This document shows, one piece after another, positions 1-8,274 of a stretch of DNA of 64,000 nt. Source of the DNA: Halorhabdus amylolytica (GTDB taxonomy: Archaea; Halobacteriota; Halobacteria; Halobacteriales; Haloarculaceae); NCBI RefSeq assembly GCF_004944975.1, contig NZ_SPQG01000010.1, positions 1-64,000 of the forward strand. The letters run 5' to 3'. The position numbers and the translations under genes are program-made. Under the pieces are notes generated by a model. The model made no database searches. It was not told where the DNA came from and was given only the letters and a program-made list of their open reading frames with translations. Each line of letters opens with the position of its first letter. The first letter of the stretch is position 1.

Positions 1-462
1 GTGCGGCGACCCCAACCAGCACCGCGCGCCGACCCGCCCGGAGCGAGCGGCCAGGGCATTCCCCGTTTCGCCCGCGACGCAACTACGTCCGTCGCGGGTC
101 GAAGAGTCCCGGAAGCCTCCGGAAGTCCGGGACCGAAACGGGAGAAGCGCTGGCGCGAGGGCACATTCACTTTAGCCCGGCAGCCCGCCCGCTACTGCAG
201 GCAGGCAGCCCGGAATGGTCGGTCGCGAGCGACGCGGAGGGCGGCAGCGGCGAGCGGGGCGGGCCGTGGCGTACACACTGTCCAGCCGGCCGCGACACTC
301 GACGATCCAGCCACCGTCCTGGCGGACTCAGAAAGGGCGAGGCCGCCTCGGCCGTCCCCCGACTCCGCAAGCACCGCAGGGTCGAGGAGCGCAGCGGTGG
401 TCGCGGGATGCCGAGCGGCCGAGGGCTTTCAGGAGTCGTCTCTGTCGACGAATCCGTGCGCG
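1..462. other. Gene-free GC-rich stretch
   Basis: No convincing gene. The open frames here are very rich in Arg, Ser, Pro and Ala, lack the acidic composition of the other proteins in the window and resemble no family. No tRNA, repeat array or terminator was recognised. Confidence 0.5.
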
Positions 463-723
463 TTACTGGTTCGGTGAGCCGACTGGCTCGTCGAGAGGGA
501 TGTCGACGCCGTCCTTCGTGACGACGACCTCGATCCCCTCGACGATGAATCGAATCTCGACATCGCCGGAGGACGATGCGAGGAGTCGTTCGAGTGCCTC
601 GACGTCGACGACATCGTGGAGCTGGTACGAATCGCTCGGCAGGCCGTGGACTTCCAGGGTTTCGACGATCTCGACGAGAAGATTCGAAGACCGGTCCGTA
701 TCACTCGGGGGTGAGGAATCCAT
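463..723 (-). CDS. HalOD1-like output-domain protein
   Basis: An acidic 86-aa protein that is almost entirely one domain. The pattern L-x-E-I-V-E-T-L followed by a Val-rich strand pair and GIEVVVTKDGVDI resembles the haloarchaeal HalOD1 output domain, usually found alone or fused to response regulators. I chose the internal ATG at 723 because residues before it add nothing to the domain; a start at 738 is possible. It is a single gene leftward of the small operon at 815-1443. Its role is unknown, and a signalling or protein-interaction role is only inference from the domain. Confidence 0.6.
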   Translation of the reverse strand: MDSSPPSDTDRSSNLLVEIVETLEVHGLPSDSYQLHDVVDVEALERLLASSSGDVEIRFIVEGIEVVVTKDGVDIPLDEPVGSPNQ

Positions 724-814
724 CCTGATCTCAACCAATCCAAGGACGAACAGCAGTTAAAAGCGGGGGTTCGACGGCTTGGGAGGTCGCTTCAGAAGAA
801 CGACGAGGTCCTCT

Positions 815-1156
815 TTAGCACTGCTCCGCCGACTCGACGCAGTGGTCTGCTAAGTCTCGCGTCCAGTACGTCGCCGGCCCATCAGGACAGCAGTGCGCAC
901 AGAATTGGAGCGCCCCCTCGAGATGGCCGAGTTCCACGCGGAATCGGGTGAGCGCCGCGAGCGCGTCGACGACGAGCCCGCAGCCATCACAGGCGTAGTG
1001 GTCGCGCTGCTCGGGGTCCGGGGTGACTTGCGTTGCACAGTCGACACAGATCGGGTGACTCACCCGTTCGTCCTTCCCCCAGGTGTACGCGGTGCCGGTG
1101 TCCGTGCCGGGCGGCGCCGCACAGAAGGCACACCCGACGAGCGTTTGTTGGGTCAC
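815..1156 (-). CDS. Small multi-CxxC zinc-ribbon-like protein
   Basis: A 113-aa protein with a GTG start. Four Cys clusters (CAFC near residue 9, CVDC near 37, CDGC near 55 and CAHCC near 80) suggest two zinc ribbons, so it probably binds nucleic acid or protein. The GTG overlaps the stop of the upstream gene by four bases (GTGA), so the two are translationally coupled. The longer open frame extending to 1477 has an Arg-rich shadow composition before this point, which is why I start at 1156. I recognise it only as a conserved haloarchaeal hypothetical that typically travels with its neighbour. Confidence 0.65.
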   Translation of the reverse strand: MTQQTLVGCAFCAAPPGTDTGTAYTWGKDERVSHPICVDCATQVTPDPEQRDHYACDGCGLVVDALAALTRFRVELGHLEGALQFCAHCCPDGPATYWTRDLADHCVESAEQC

Positions 1157-1443
1157 GGCTCCGTCTCGCCGGTGTCCCCGGCTGCCGTCCAGCCCTGGTG
1201 GAAGACGGCGAGCTGCCACAGCGATTCGAATGCTGCCCCGCTGGGCTCGTGTACGAGGACCCGCTCGTCGACGACCGGCGTGACCGTCCCGGCATCGAGC
1301 AGGTCTCGGACGAGGTCCTGTGCCGTCTCGTCGTCGAGATCCGCTGTCGATGGCTGGCGAGCATCCCGATCCTGCGCGAGGAGTTCCCGCTCGAGGCGTT
1401 CGTGATCGTCTGCCGTATCGTCGTGGATATCTGGCCCAGACAT
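1153..1443 (-). CDS. Conserved haloarchaeal hypothetical protein
   Basis: A 96-aa acidic soluble protein starting at the ATG at 1443. The middle (LDDETAQDLVRDLLDAGTVTPVVDERVLVHEPSGAAF) looks like a compact alpha/beta domain: a helix followed by a DERVLVHEPSG strand pair. There is no signal peptide or membrane helix. It is the first gene of a two-gene unit with the zinc-ribbon protein, with a 4-bp overlap. Function unknown. The intergenic stretch upstream carries direct and inverted repeats that could control this pair. Confidence 0.6.
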   Translation of the reverse strand: MSGPDIHDDTADDHERLERELLAQDRDARQPSTADLDDETAQDLVRDLLDAGTVTPVVDERVLVHEPSGAAFESLWQLAVFHQGWTAAGDTGETEP

Positions 1444-1675
1444 ACGTATCAGGGGGCAGGACACGACCTGCCCGCACCCATCCTGGGGCGCGACAAACAG
1501 CTCTCTTGAGCCCCGCTCGTCCGTTCTGCTACGACGACTGCTCGACCCTCCACGCCTCACGCCATCGTCTGGGTGGCAGCTCTCCACCCTGGCCCGCGGC
1601 CTGGCACCTCGGCCCTGTTGGCCGCGAACGCAACTTTAGGCGGCCACCCCCACCACATATCGGTTGATTTTCCTG

Positions 1676-1856
1676 CTGTCTAGTAGCCGAATTCGGCCCC
1701 AAATCGCAAGACAGCGATACCTGACACCAGATTTTGGGAGCTGTCCAGGGACTCACTCGTTAGTGAGTCTGGTGTCTAGTGCTGCCGTCCTGCGATTTGC
1801 GGACTCAGAACGATCCCTATAATATCTGGTGTCTAGAACAAGTCAGGGCTGGTGTC
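1676..1856. repeat. Cluster of TCTGGTGTCTAG direct and inverted repeats
   Basis: The 12-mer TCTGGTGTCTAG occurs at 1768-1779 and 1825-1836. Its 9-bp core appears inverted as GACACCAGA at 1723-1731, a partial copy CTGGTGTC lies at 1849-1856, and CTGTCTAG at 1676-1683. CAAATCGCA (1700-1708) is inverted as TGCGATTTG (1791-1799). The cluster may be an operator array, a recombination site or an origin of transfer; nothing in the sequence decides between these. Confidence 0.6.
1751..1768. repeat. Perfect 7-bp hairpin inside the repeat cluster
   Basis: ACTCACT at 1751-1757, loop CGTT, AGTGAGT at 1762-1768. It lies directly next to a TCTGGTGTCTAG copy, so it could be part of a protein-binding site or a nick-site hairpin. 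There is no T-run, so a terminator is less likely. Confidence 0.55.
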
Positions 1857-1890
1857 AGCCGGTCCAGCCGGGCGATTGGAGAGGAAGCGT

Positions 1891-3906
1891 CTATTGGTCA
1901 AACGAAACGAACTGTTTCGCCCTGTCCAGAGGGGACTGGTTCTCGTCCCGATCTTCTTGCTTCGGCTCTTGCTCGAACTCACGTTCTTCGAGAGCAGTTT
2001 CCAGCCGATTGCGTTCGGAGCGTACGGTAGCGAGTTCTGATCGGAGCTGGTTGACCTCCGCTTCAAGTTCCTTGATTCGCTCCGATTTCTCCTCCAGTTC
2101 GGACTCGAGACGCTCGACCTTCGCTGTCAACAGCCGGTTCTTTTCGCGGAGGTGTGCCCGGTCCAAGTCACCAGGTCGCTCGTCGCTCGGGAGAGCATCA
2201 GGGATCGACTCCGACTCGTCGTCAGCTGTGTCCTCCTCGGGCGTGACTTGCTCTCGCCCGTGGTTCAGGCCCGCGTCTTCGATGGCTTCTAGCGTCTCGT
2301 TGTAGGTTTCGTAGCCGGGGAACCCCTCGTAGGTTCCATCCTCTCCCTCGCGATCGACGAACGCGTCCTCGGGACAGACTTCAAGCGCGACAGCCGCTTT
2401 CCGAACGGCCCAGAAGGGCATCTGGTCATAGGTTCCGCCGTCGACGCGGTCTGACCCGGCCTCTGGAATCCACACTGGAATGTCGTAGCCGGCGTTCCGC
2501 AGTTCGTCGACGGCCGCCCAGTAGTCGTCCCCATCGAGGTCCGCATCGGCGTCGGAGATAATCCCCGTCGCGAGCGCCATCAGTTTCGCTGGCCCGCCGC
2601 CGGCGTTCACCTTCGAATCGCCGAAGGTGTTGGCCTGTTCGTCGACGAAACAGGACTGCCCGCTCTCGCTGTGGCGCCAGCACGGGTCGAACTGCGGCCG
2701 CGGCTGGTTCGGATCCGTATCGTAGGCATCACTCGCGTAGTGGCGGGCGATCTCAGTGATATCGATGTTCTCGACGGCCTCATAGACGTCCTCTTTGAAC
2801 GGCGTAATGGGGCGACCTTCGAGGGCACCATCTAGTTCCTTCAGTCGCTCTTCACGTCGCTGGAGCGCCGCCTCACGCTGGCGCTGTCGCTCCCGTTCCC
2901 GCTCGCGCTCCGCTTCGACCCAGGCCTCCAGCGTTGCCCGCCACTCGTCGTGGTCCTCGTAGAGATCCGGCCAGAGCGTCGCGACCAGCGAGTCGACGCA
3001 GTCCGTGTGCTGGACCCGCGTGAGGTCGTCGGCCCAGTTGACCGCCTGCTCGATGAGGGCGTTGTCGACGGTCTCGAACGGACGGAGCTCGTAGCGGACG
3101 TCGTCGGTCGCGATGGGCGTGACGACGGCATCGTGGTCGGCGTGAACCGACAGCGGCGGCTTGTACTGCCGGTTCTTGTTGTTCACCCAGTCGGGCTGGA
3201 TGATGTCGCCGGCGCCGGCGACGCGCTCGTTCACACGGGTTTCTGCCTTCTGGAGCCACGCGTTCGAGCGGTCGAGAAACTCGTCGAAAACCCGTTCGAG
3301 CGCATCCGGATCGTCGCTGAAATGATCCGCAATCGGGAGCGTAGCCTCCGGGGCCCCGAAGACGTACGCACCCCCGACGGAGTCCAACGCATACACCGCG
3401 TCCCGCGTGCCGTAGAGCGTCGCGTACTCCTCGATGTAGGCGTCGAGCGTTCGCTCGACGAGCGCCTGTATCTCGGCATCGAGGTCACCACGCTGCGGCT
3501 TGATATCGTCAGCGAGGTCGATATCGCCCCAGGCGGGAACCGCCCGGAGGTCGGCATATCCGGGGGTCGGGGGCTCATCCTGCCAGACAGTCGTCCCCTC
3601 GGACTCGTCGTAGCGACAGGGTTCCCATTGCTGGAAGGCAGACGGTGTCTTGTAGGTGGTGACGGCGTAGAGCGTCCGTTCGAGGCGGTCGTGGATCTCG
3701 TCGTAGTCACGATCGAGGCGGGCGACCCGCCCGCGCTGGTAATACCCGGCCTTGATCGCCTCGACGTCGTCGTGGTCGCGTTTGATGTACCACCCGACGA
3801 AGTCGTTCAGCCCGATAGTCGGGTAGTCACTGACGGTCGCCAGCGCCTCGTAGACGGGTTTGGCGCGACGGTAGTGCTCACTGATGGCTGCTTCGGAGAG
3901 CGTCAT
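1891..3906 (-). CDS. AEP-superfamily primase-like protein of the transfer operon
   Basis: A 671-aa acidic protein. The N-terminal half carries motifs in the order expected of archaeo-eukaryotic primases: WGDIDLADD near residues 126-134 (D-x-D metal motif), VGGAYVFGAP near 178-187, and RQYKPPLSVHADH near 246-258 (basic residues then S-x-H). An Arg/Glu coiled coil (335-365) follows, then a segment with a Trp/Cys motif and a GGGP turn (430-470), and a long C-terminal coiled coil (600-655). Family assignment is inference from motif order. It is the last gene of the transfer operon, 39 bp after the coupling ATPase, which suggests a DNA-processing or priming role on the transferred strand. It has no relaxase HUH or Tyr motif. 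Confidence 0.6.
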   Translation of the reverse strand: MTLSEAAISEHYRRAKPVYEALATVSDYPTIGLNDFVGWYIKRDHDDVEAIKAGYYQRGRVARLDRDYDEIHDRLERTLYAVTTYKTPSAFQQWEPCRYDESEGTTVWQDEPPTPGYADLRAVPAWGDIDLADDIKPQRGDLDAEIQALVERTLDAYIEEYATLYGTRDAVYALDSVGGAYVFGAPEATLPIADHFSDDPDALERVFDEFLDRSNAWLQKAETRVNERVAGAGDIIQPDWVNNKNRQYKPPLSVHADHDAVVTPIATDDVRYELRPFETVDNALIEQAVNWADDLTRVQHTDCVDSLVATLWPDLYEDHDEWRATLEAWVEAERERERERQRQREAALQRREERLKELDGALEGRPITPFKEDVYEAVENIDITEIARHYASDAYDTDPNQPRPQFDPCWRHSESGQSCFVDEQANTFGDSKVNAGGGPAKLMALATGIISDADADLDGDDYWAAVDELRNAGYDIPVWIPEAGSDRVDGGTYDQMPFWAVRKAAVALEVCPEDAFVDREGEDGTYEGFPGYETYNETLEAIEDAGLNHGREQVTPEEDTADDESESIPDALPSDERPGDLDRAHLREKNRLLTAKVERLESELEEKSERIKELEAEVNQLRSELATVRSERNRLETALEEREFEQEPKQEDRDENQSPLDRAKQFVSFDQ

Positions 3907-3945
3907 CTGGTGTGCTCCTGCACCTCCTGAGCGGGGGCGAAACGA

Positions 3946-6900
3946 CTACGCACTGGCATCGCTCGATTCCTCCTGGTCGCCGACGTCGGCCAGCTCGATT
4001 CCGACGTAACAGCGTCGCGTCTGGCCGTCCAACCACTTCTTGTCACGCTCGAACTGAGCGTAGTCGCGAAGCGTCCGTGTGAATCGGTTTTTCGGCTTCA
4101 CCTCGTACTCCCCGGCCTCAGCATACTGCTCGTACGCATCGTAGACCTCAGCGACCGCGACGACCCCGTCGTCGGATTCGGTGAGACGGTCCCTGACGAA
4201 TGCCCGAATCCCGTACGGGTCCGCCTCATCGTCTTCTTGCGCGTCGGAATCGGTCGAGTCACTCGGGGGCTCCCCTGCCGGATGGAGCGTCCCGTCTTGG
4301 ATCGCGTCCACGAGTGGCGGAACGCCGGTAGCCGTCTCCGTGTCTGGCGTGTGGATGTCCAGCGTCTGGTCGTCCCCGACAGTCGCAATAGCATACGAGC
4401 GCTCCGTATAGTCCGGAACGGGCAGGTCGGTACTGGGCACGAACGGGCGCTTGACGAGCACCCAGTCCGATTCGAACGCCTCACGTGACTCGTAGGACTC
4501 GGGCAGTTCCCCCGGCCTGAAGACGGTGTAGGTCTCGCTCTCGGCGTCGTAGCTGTACGTCGCCGGGAACTGGTCTTTCGACACGGCGTCGAAGGAGTCG
4601 ATCCGGGCGTGTTGGTCCCCGGCACTATCCTCCAAGACGAACGCACCGTCCCGCTCGAACCAGCGGGTGTGGCGACTACCACCGGTGGCCGGTCGGACGG
4701 CCGTCACCCCATCCGCGGCTCGCGCACCGCCGTTGAATGTGACGTTGTGGTTCATCGTATACAGCCGCGTCTCACCGGAGGAGAGCTGATTTCGCGGCTC
4801 ATCGAGAATTTTCGCAAGCCGGTCGGCGATCTCGGCGGCTGGTTGATCGTCGTGGTCTGCGACGACAAACAGCGGAATTCGCTTCTGTTCTTGGGCCTTC
4901 CGAAGATTCGAGAGGACCTTCGACGGACGGACGTGGGTAGTGGTTTCGACTTCGACCTGGAGCTCCCAGTCGAGGTCCGCATGCGTCGCGATAGCGTCGG
5001 GACGGGACTCCCCGTTCTGATCGAGGACCTCCACAGAGAATCCCGCCGCTGCGAGCGCACGCTCGACCGTTTCGAGGACTGCATCGTGGTGGTCGCCCCC
5101 GCCGGTCGGTGACGTCGACGTATCGGGCGTGGCTGCCTGTTCACCCTCGTCTGTGAGCCGACACTGCACCGACGATGCCCCATCCGGGAGATCGACCTCG
5201 ATGAGCGAGGACGCCTCCCGCACTTCCGGCAGCGTCTCGTAGCCCTGCGCCTCGATGGTGCCTTCCTCGATGCGCGAGAGCAGTTCCTCGTCGACGTCCT
5301 CGACGGACACCCAGCCGTTCGTCTCGCGGACGTCGTTCGACAGCTGGACGGCGCGGATCGCCCGGGCCATCGCGACCTCCAACGGCAGGTCGTCGGCGTT
5401 CTCCAGAGCGACGTCAGTCGCCGCGTCACGGCTCTCAACGGTCGTGCCGCCGGCCACTCCGTACTCCTCGCGGGTATGCTCGTGAACAGCCTCCAGGGCG
5501 TCTTGGAACCGCTCTTCCTGCGTCCCGGTCAGAGGTTGCTCGCTATCGGGATGACCGGGTGGAATCGGGAGGGGTTCGATACTGAACGGGTCGGGGCCGG
5601 TTTCGCCGAACTCAGGACTCGGGAGCTGGGCGATCCACTCGCCACGCGGGAGCGAACTGATCCGATTCTTGAACTCGACGGGATCCATCGCCTCGTGTGA
5701 GAGTGCTTCGGCGATGTCGGCGTCGACGGCGATCTTCCCGACGAGCGGACTGCCGATGTTGTTCAGGACGTTCAGGTAGACCTCGCGGTTGCCGGCCTCC
5801 TTCATCTGTTCGGGGAACTGCGTCACGAGTTCGATGGACAGCCGGAACTCCCGCCCCTTTTCGAGCAGCGTCGTCAGCGTATCCGAGACGACGACAGACG
5901 ACGCTTCGTCGATGAGCAGGTTCGCTACGTAGTCGTCCGGCTTGCGGGCCAGCTCGTCGCCGTCGCGACGCTTGACAGCGTCATAGAGCTGCGTCAGGAT
6001 GACGCCGGTCATCACGCGGGCGGCCTCGTCGCGGAGATCGCCCAGATCGAAGATGACCACCTTGTCCTCGTCGAGGAGGTCGCGGAAGTCGAACTGTGAC
6101 TCGGTGTTGTTGAAGATTCGCCGGAGGTGAGCGTCCTGCGTGATGTAATCCATCCGGTTGCTGATGCCGCTCACGACGTTCGAGAACGTCGCCGGGTTCG
6201 AGCGCAGGTGTCGCTCCAGTTTCTCGGCCACCTGCGGGTCGCTCGCCCGGGGCGCGTCCTCCGGCGTCGGGTCCGGGGGGCCGGCGGCGTGGAACTGCGT
6301 GACTGCGTGTTCGAGCTGGTCGTGCGTGAAGTAGTCGACGTCCTGCCGGAAGTGCCCGTTTTCGAGGCCGTACTCCTCGTCGTACATCGCCTTGATGAGG
6401 TACTTGATGAGCGTCGGCGAGGCGATGGCGTCCTCGTAGCGCTCCGGCCCCATCACGAGTTTGATGAGCTCCTCGTAGTGGTCGGCCTTGTCCTGGATCG
6501 CGTCAACCCGACGGACCCCATCCTCCAGCGCCGGCGTGATGTCGAAGAACGCGAAGCCAGGCAGGATGTCAGGCACCGAGAAGTGGAGGACGTTCTCCTC
6601 GAGGTCGTCGGTGCCGAAGCGCTTCGCGTGAGCCCGCATATAGTTCTCGGGGAGGTTCCCGCCCTTGGAGTCGATCAAGAACACGGGGCCCGTGGTCTGG
6701 TCGTACAGGGAGAGCGCGTCGTTGATCAGGGCGACCGATTTGCCGGCGCCGCTCTTCGCGAACCGGCCGACGTGGAACGGAAGGAGATGCGGGGGAATCC
6801 GCATCGGCTCCGGCGTCGGCGTGCCGTCCTCCCCGAGCCCGCGGCCGATCGCCATCCCGGCGTCTGTGAACGCATCCATGTGGTCCTGCGCGGGGAGCGG

Positions 6901-8274
6901 CAGGGGTGTCCGGCTCTCGGGTTCGGCGTCGGAGCCTCGCCCGCCCTCGGTCGTGAGCTCGGTCGCCGGCGGGACGACCACGAAGTTCGCCAACTCATCC
7001 GGCCCGAGGACGAGATCGGGGCGGGTCTTCCGCCAGTCGCTCTTGGTCGTCAGGCTGGCGTTGAAGACGCGGTCGGCGTGCTTCGTAGCCCGCCGCCCCT
7101 TTCGGAGCCCGCGGCGGACGCGCTTCGGTCGGAGCCGATAGTGGGCCCCGTTCAGGTGGTCGAACACGGACCCGATATCGTCGAGACGGTGGTCGACGCG
7201 CTCGCGCTGCCGGTCAGAGGCTACGAGCGAGAGCGCTCGCATATTCACCGTGAACGTGTGCTGTGGCTCTTTCTCGTCGATGGCCTCGACGCGCTCCCGA
7301 CCGCCGATGTCGAGGTATCGGCGCTGGCGGCCGGTATTCGAGGGACTCTGTGGTTCGTTCTCCGTGTTTCCGAGGAGCTCCCCGAGGAACCAGTCGACGA
7401 TCCGGTCCTCGCCCTCGCGGAGTTTCCGCTGGCGTTCCCGTGCCTCGTGTGTCCAGTCCGGCTTCCGCTGGAAGAGCACCTGAAACGCGATCGGGTGTTC
7501 GGCGCGGGTCAGTTGGTCGATGAGTGATGCGAGCGGCGCCCGTGCGTTGTCATCGTCCTCGCCTTCAGTCTCCGTGAACTGCGGCAGCGTCGTCATCCAG
7601 TCTTCGCGTCGGGCCGCCTTCCCACACCAGGTGATTCCCAGCGGTGTCGTCTCCTCGACGCTCGGGGGCGTGTGATTCGGTTGCTGCCGGACCTCAGGCT
7701 CGGAATCGGACGGTGGGCTCGTCCTCAGATCGTCACTCGACTCGGTCCCGAACAATAACTCAGCGTCGTCGTCTGCCGATGTAGTGCTCTCAGAAACCAC
7801 GCTCCCACCGTCGCCGACTGGCTCTTGGCTTGTAGCATCGAAGGCCTCCTCAGACGCCTCAGTATTCATCTCGGGACGGTCATCGCCCCCGGCACCGCTA
7901 TCGTGAGCTGGCTCTGCTGTCGACGGGAGCAGCTTCGCTTCCAGGTCCAGGGTAACCCGCTCGAACGTCACAGTCGGTGGATACAGCGTCCGGAGGCGCT
8001 CCTCGAAGGCATCCATCCGCCGGTCGGCGCCGTAGTAGAACTCGACCGGCTCGTCCGCGCCCTCGCTCACTGCGAGGAATTCGAACACCGGCGGCGGATC
8101 GCCGAAGGGTCCGATACCGTTGAGAAGCCCATCGTTGCCGGTATCAAGGCCGTGGAGGCCGGCGAGCTGGCGAACCACAGTCTCCGGTGCAAGATCACTC
8201 CGGGACGGCGTGATTCGGATGTACTCGTCACCGCTGTTCGCAGCCGTGGGGTCTGACGGACGCTGCTCAGTCAT
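3946..8274 (-). CDS. VirD4/TraG-like coupling ATPase
   Basis: A huge P-loop ATPase (1442 aa from the ATG at 8274; a GTG at 8304 is the alternative). The Walker A motif GRFAKSGAGKS sits near residue 505 and is followed by FLIDSKGG. Later come VVIFDLGDLRDE and LLIDEASS (Walker B) and an LVTQFPEQM sensor segment, as in VirD4/TraG and HerA-type DNA pumps. It would couple DNA to the secretion channel. The N-terminal 450 residues are acidic and low in homology signal. After the ATPase comes a domain with RPDAI, LQVEVETTT and PLFVV spaced like a PD-(D/E)xK nuclease core (about 1080-1150). It overlaps the virB4-like gene upstream by 8 bp. It is about twice the usual VirD4 length. Confidence 0.85.
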   Translation of the reverse strand: MTEQRPSDPTAANSGDEYIRITPSRSDLAPETVVRQLAGLHGLDTGNDGLLNGIGPFGDPPPVFEFLAVSEGADEPVEFYYGADRRMDAFEERLRTLYPPTVTFERVTLDLEAKLLPSTAEPAHDSGAGGDDRPEMNTEASEEAFDATSQEPVGDGGSVVSESTTSADDDAELLFGTESSDDLRTSPPSDSEPEVRQQPNHTPPSVEETTPLGITWCGKAARREDWMTTLPQFTETEGEDDDNARAPLASLIDQLTRAEHPIAFQVLFQRKPDWTHEARERQRKLREGEDRIVDWFLGELLGNTENEPQSPSNTGRQRRYLDIGGRERVEAIDEKEPQHTFTVNMRALSLVASDRQRERVDHRLDDIGSVFDHLNGAHYRLRPKRVRRGLRKGRRATKHADRVFNASLTTKSDWRKTRPDLVLGPDELANFVVVPPATELTTEGGRGSDAEPESRTPLPLPAQDHMDAFTDAGMAIGRGLGEDGTPTPEPMRIPPHLLPFHVGRFAKSGAGKSVALINDALSLYDQTTGPVFLIDSKGGNLPENYMRAHAKRFGTDDLEENVLHFSVPDILPGFAFFDITPALEDGVRRVDAIQDKADHYEELIKLVMGPERYEDAIASPTLIKYLIKAMYDEEYGLENGHFRQDVDYFTHDQLEHAVTQFHAAGPPDPTPEDAPRASDPQVAEKLERHLRSNPATFSNVVSGISNRMDYITQDAHLRRIFNNTESQFDFRDLLDEDKVVIFDLGDLRDEAARVMTGVILTQLYDAVKRRDGDELARKPDDYVANLLIDEASSVVVSDTLTTLLEKGREFRLSIELVTQFPEQMKEAGNREVYLNVLNNIGSPLVGKIAVDADIAEALSHEAMDPVEFKNRISSLPRGEWIAQLPSPEFGETGPDPFSIEPLPIPPGHPDSEQPLTGTQEERFQDALEAVHEHTREEYGVAGGTTVESRDAATDVALENADDLPLEVAMARAIRAVQLSNDVRETNGWVSVEDVDEELLSRIEEGTIEAQGYETLPEVREASSLIEVDLPDGASSVQCRLTDEGEQAATPDTSTSPTGGGDHHDAVLETVERALAAAGFSVEVLDQNGESRPDAIATHADLDWELQVEVETTTHVRPSKVLSNLRKAQEQKRIPLFVVADHDDQPAAEIADRLAKILDEPRNQLSSGETRLYTMNHNVTFNGGARAADGVTAVRPATGGSRHTRWFERDGAFVLEDSAGDQHARIDSFDAVSKDQFPATYSYDAESETYTVFRPGELPESYESREAFESDWVLVKRPFVPSTDLPVPDYTERSYAIATVGDDQTLDIHTPDTETATGVPPLVDAIQDGTLHPAGEPPSDSTDSDAQEDDEADPYGIRAFVRDRLTESDDGVVAVAEVYDAYEQYAEAGEYEVKPKNRFTRTLRDYAQFERDKKWLDGQTRRCYVGIELADVGDQEESSDASA

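Larger units (their letters stand above)
1444..1890. other. Gene-free stretch with short repeats
   Basis: 447 bp between the small operon and the end of the transfer operon. No gene is visible. It contains direct copies of TCTGGTGTCTAG, an inverted copy, an ACTCACT hairpin and an inverted CAAATCGCA/TGCGATTTG pair, annotated separately. Confidence 0.6.

Noticed and set aside
1-477. 158-codon plus-strand frame at the left edge
   Set aside because: Composition dominated by Arg/Ala/Pro/Ser, unlike acidic haloarchaeal proteins, and no family resemblance.
2950-3930. 326-codon plus-strand frame opposite the primase-like gene
   Set aside because: Antisense to a recognised gene; repetitive Val/Asp/Arg composition and no motif.
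6127-7527. 466-codon plus-strand frame opposite the coupling ATPase
   Set aside because: It is an antisense frame of a gene with clear motifs; its protein is rich in Arg, Val and Glu with no domain, as expected for GC-rich antisense DNA.
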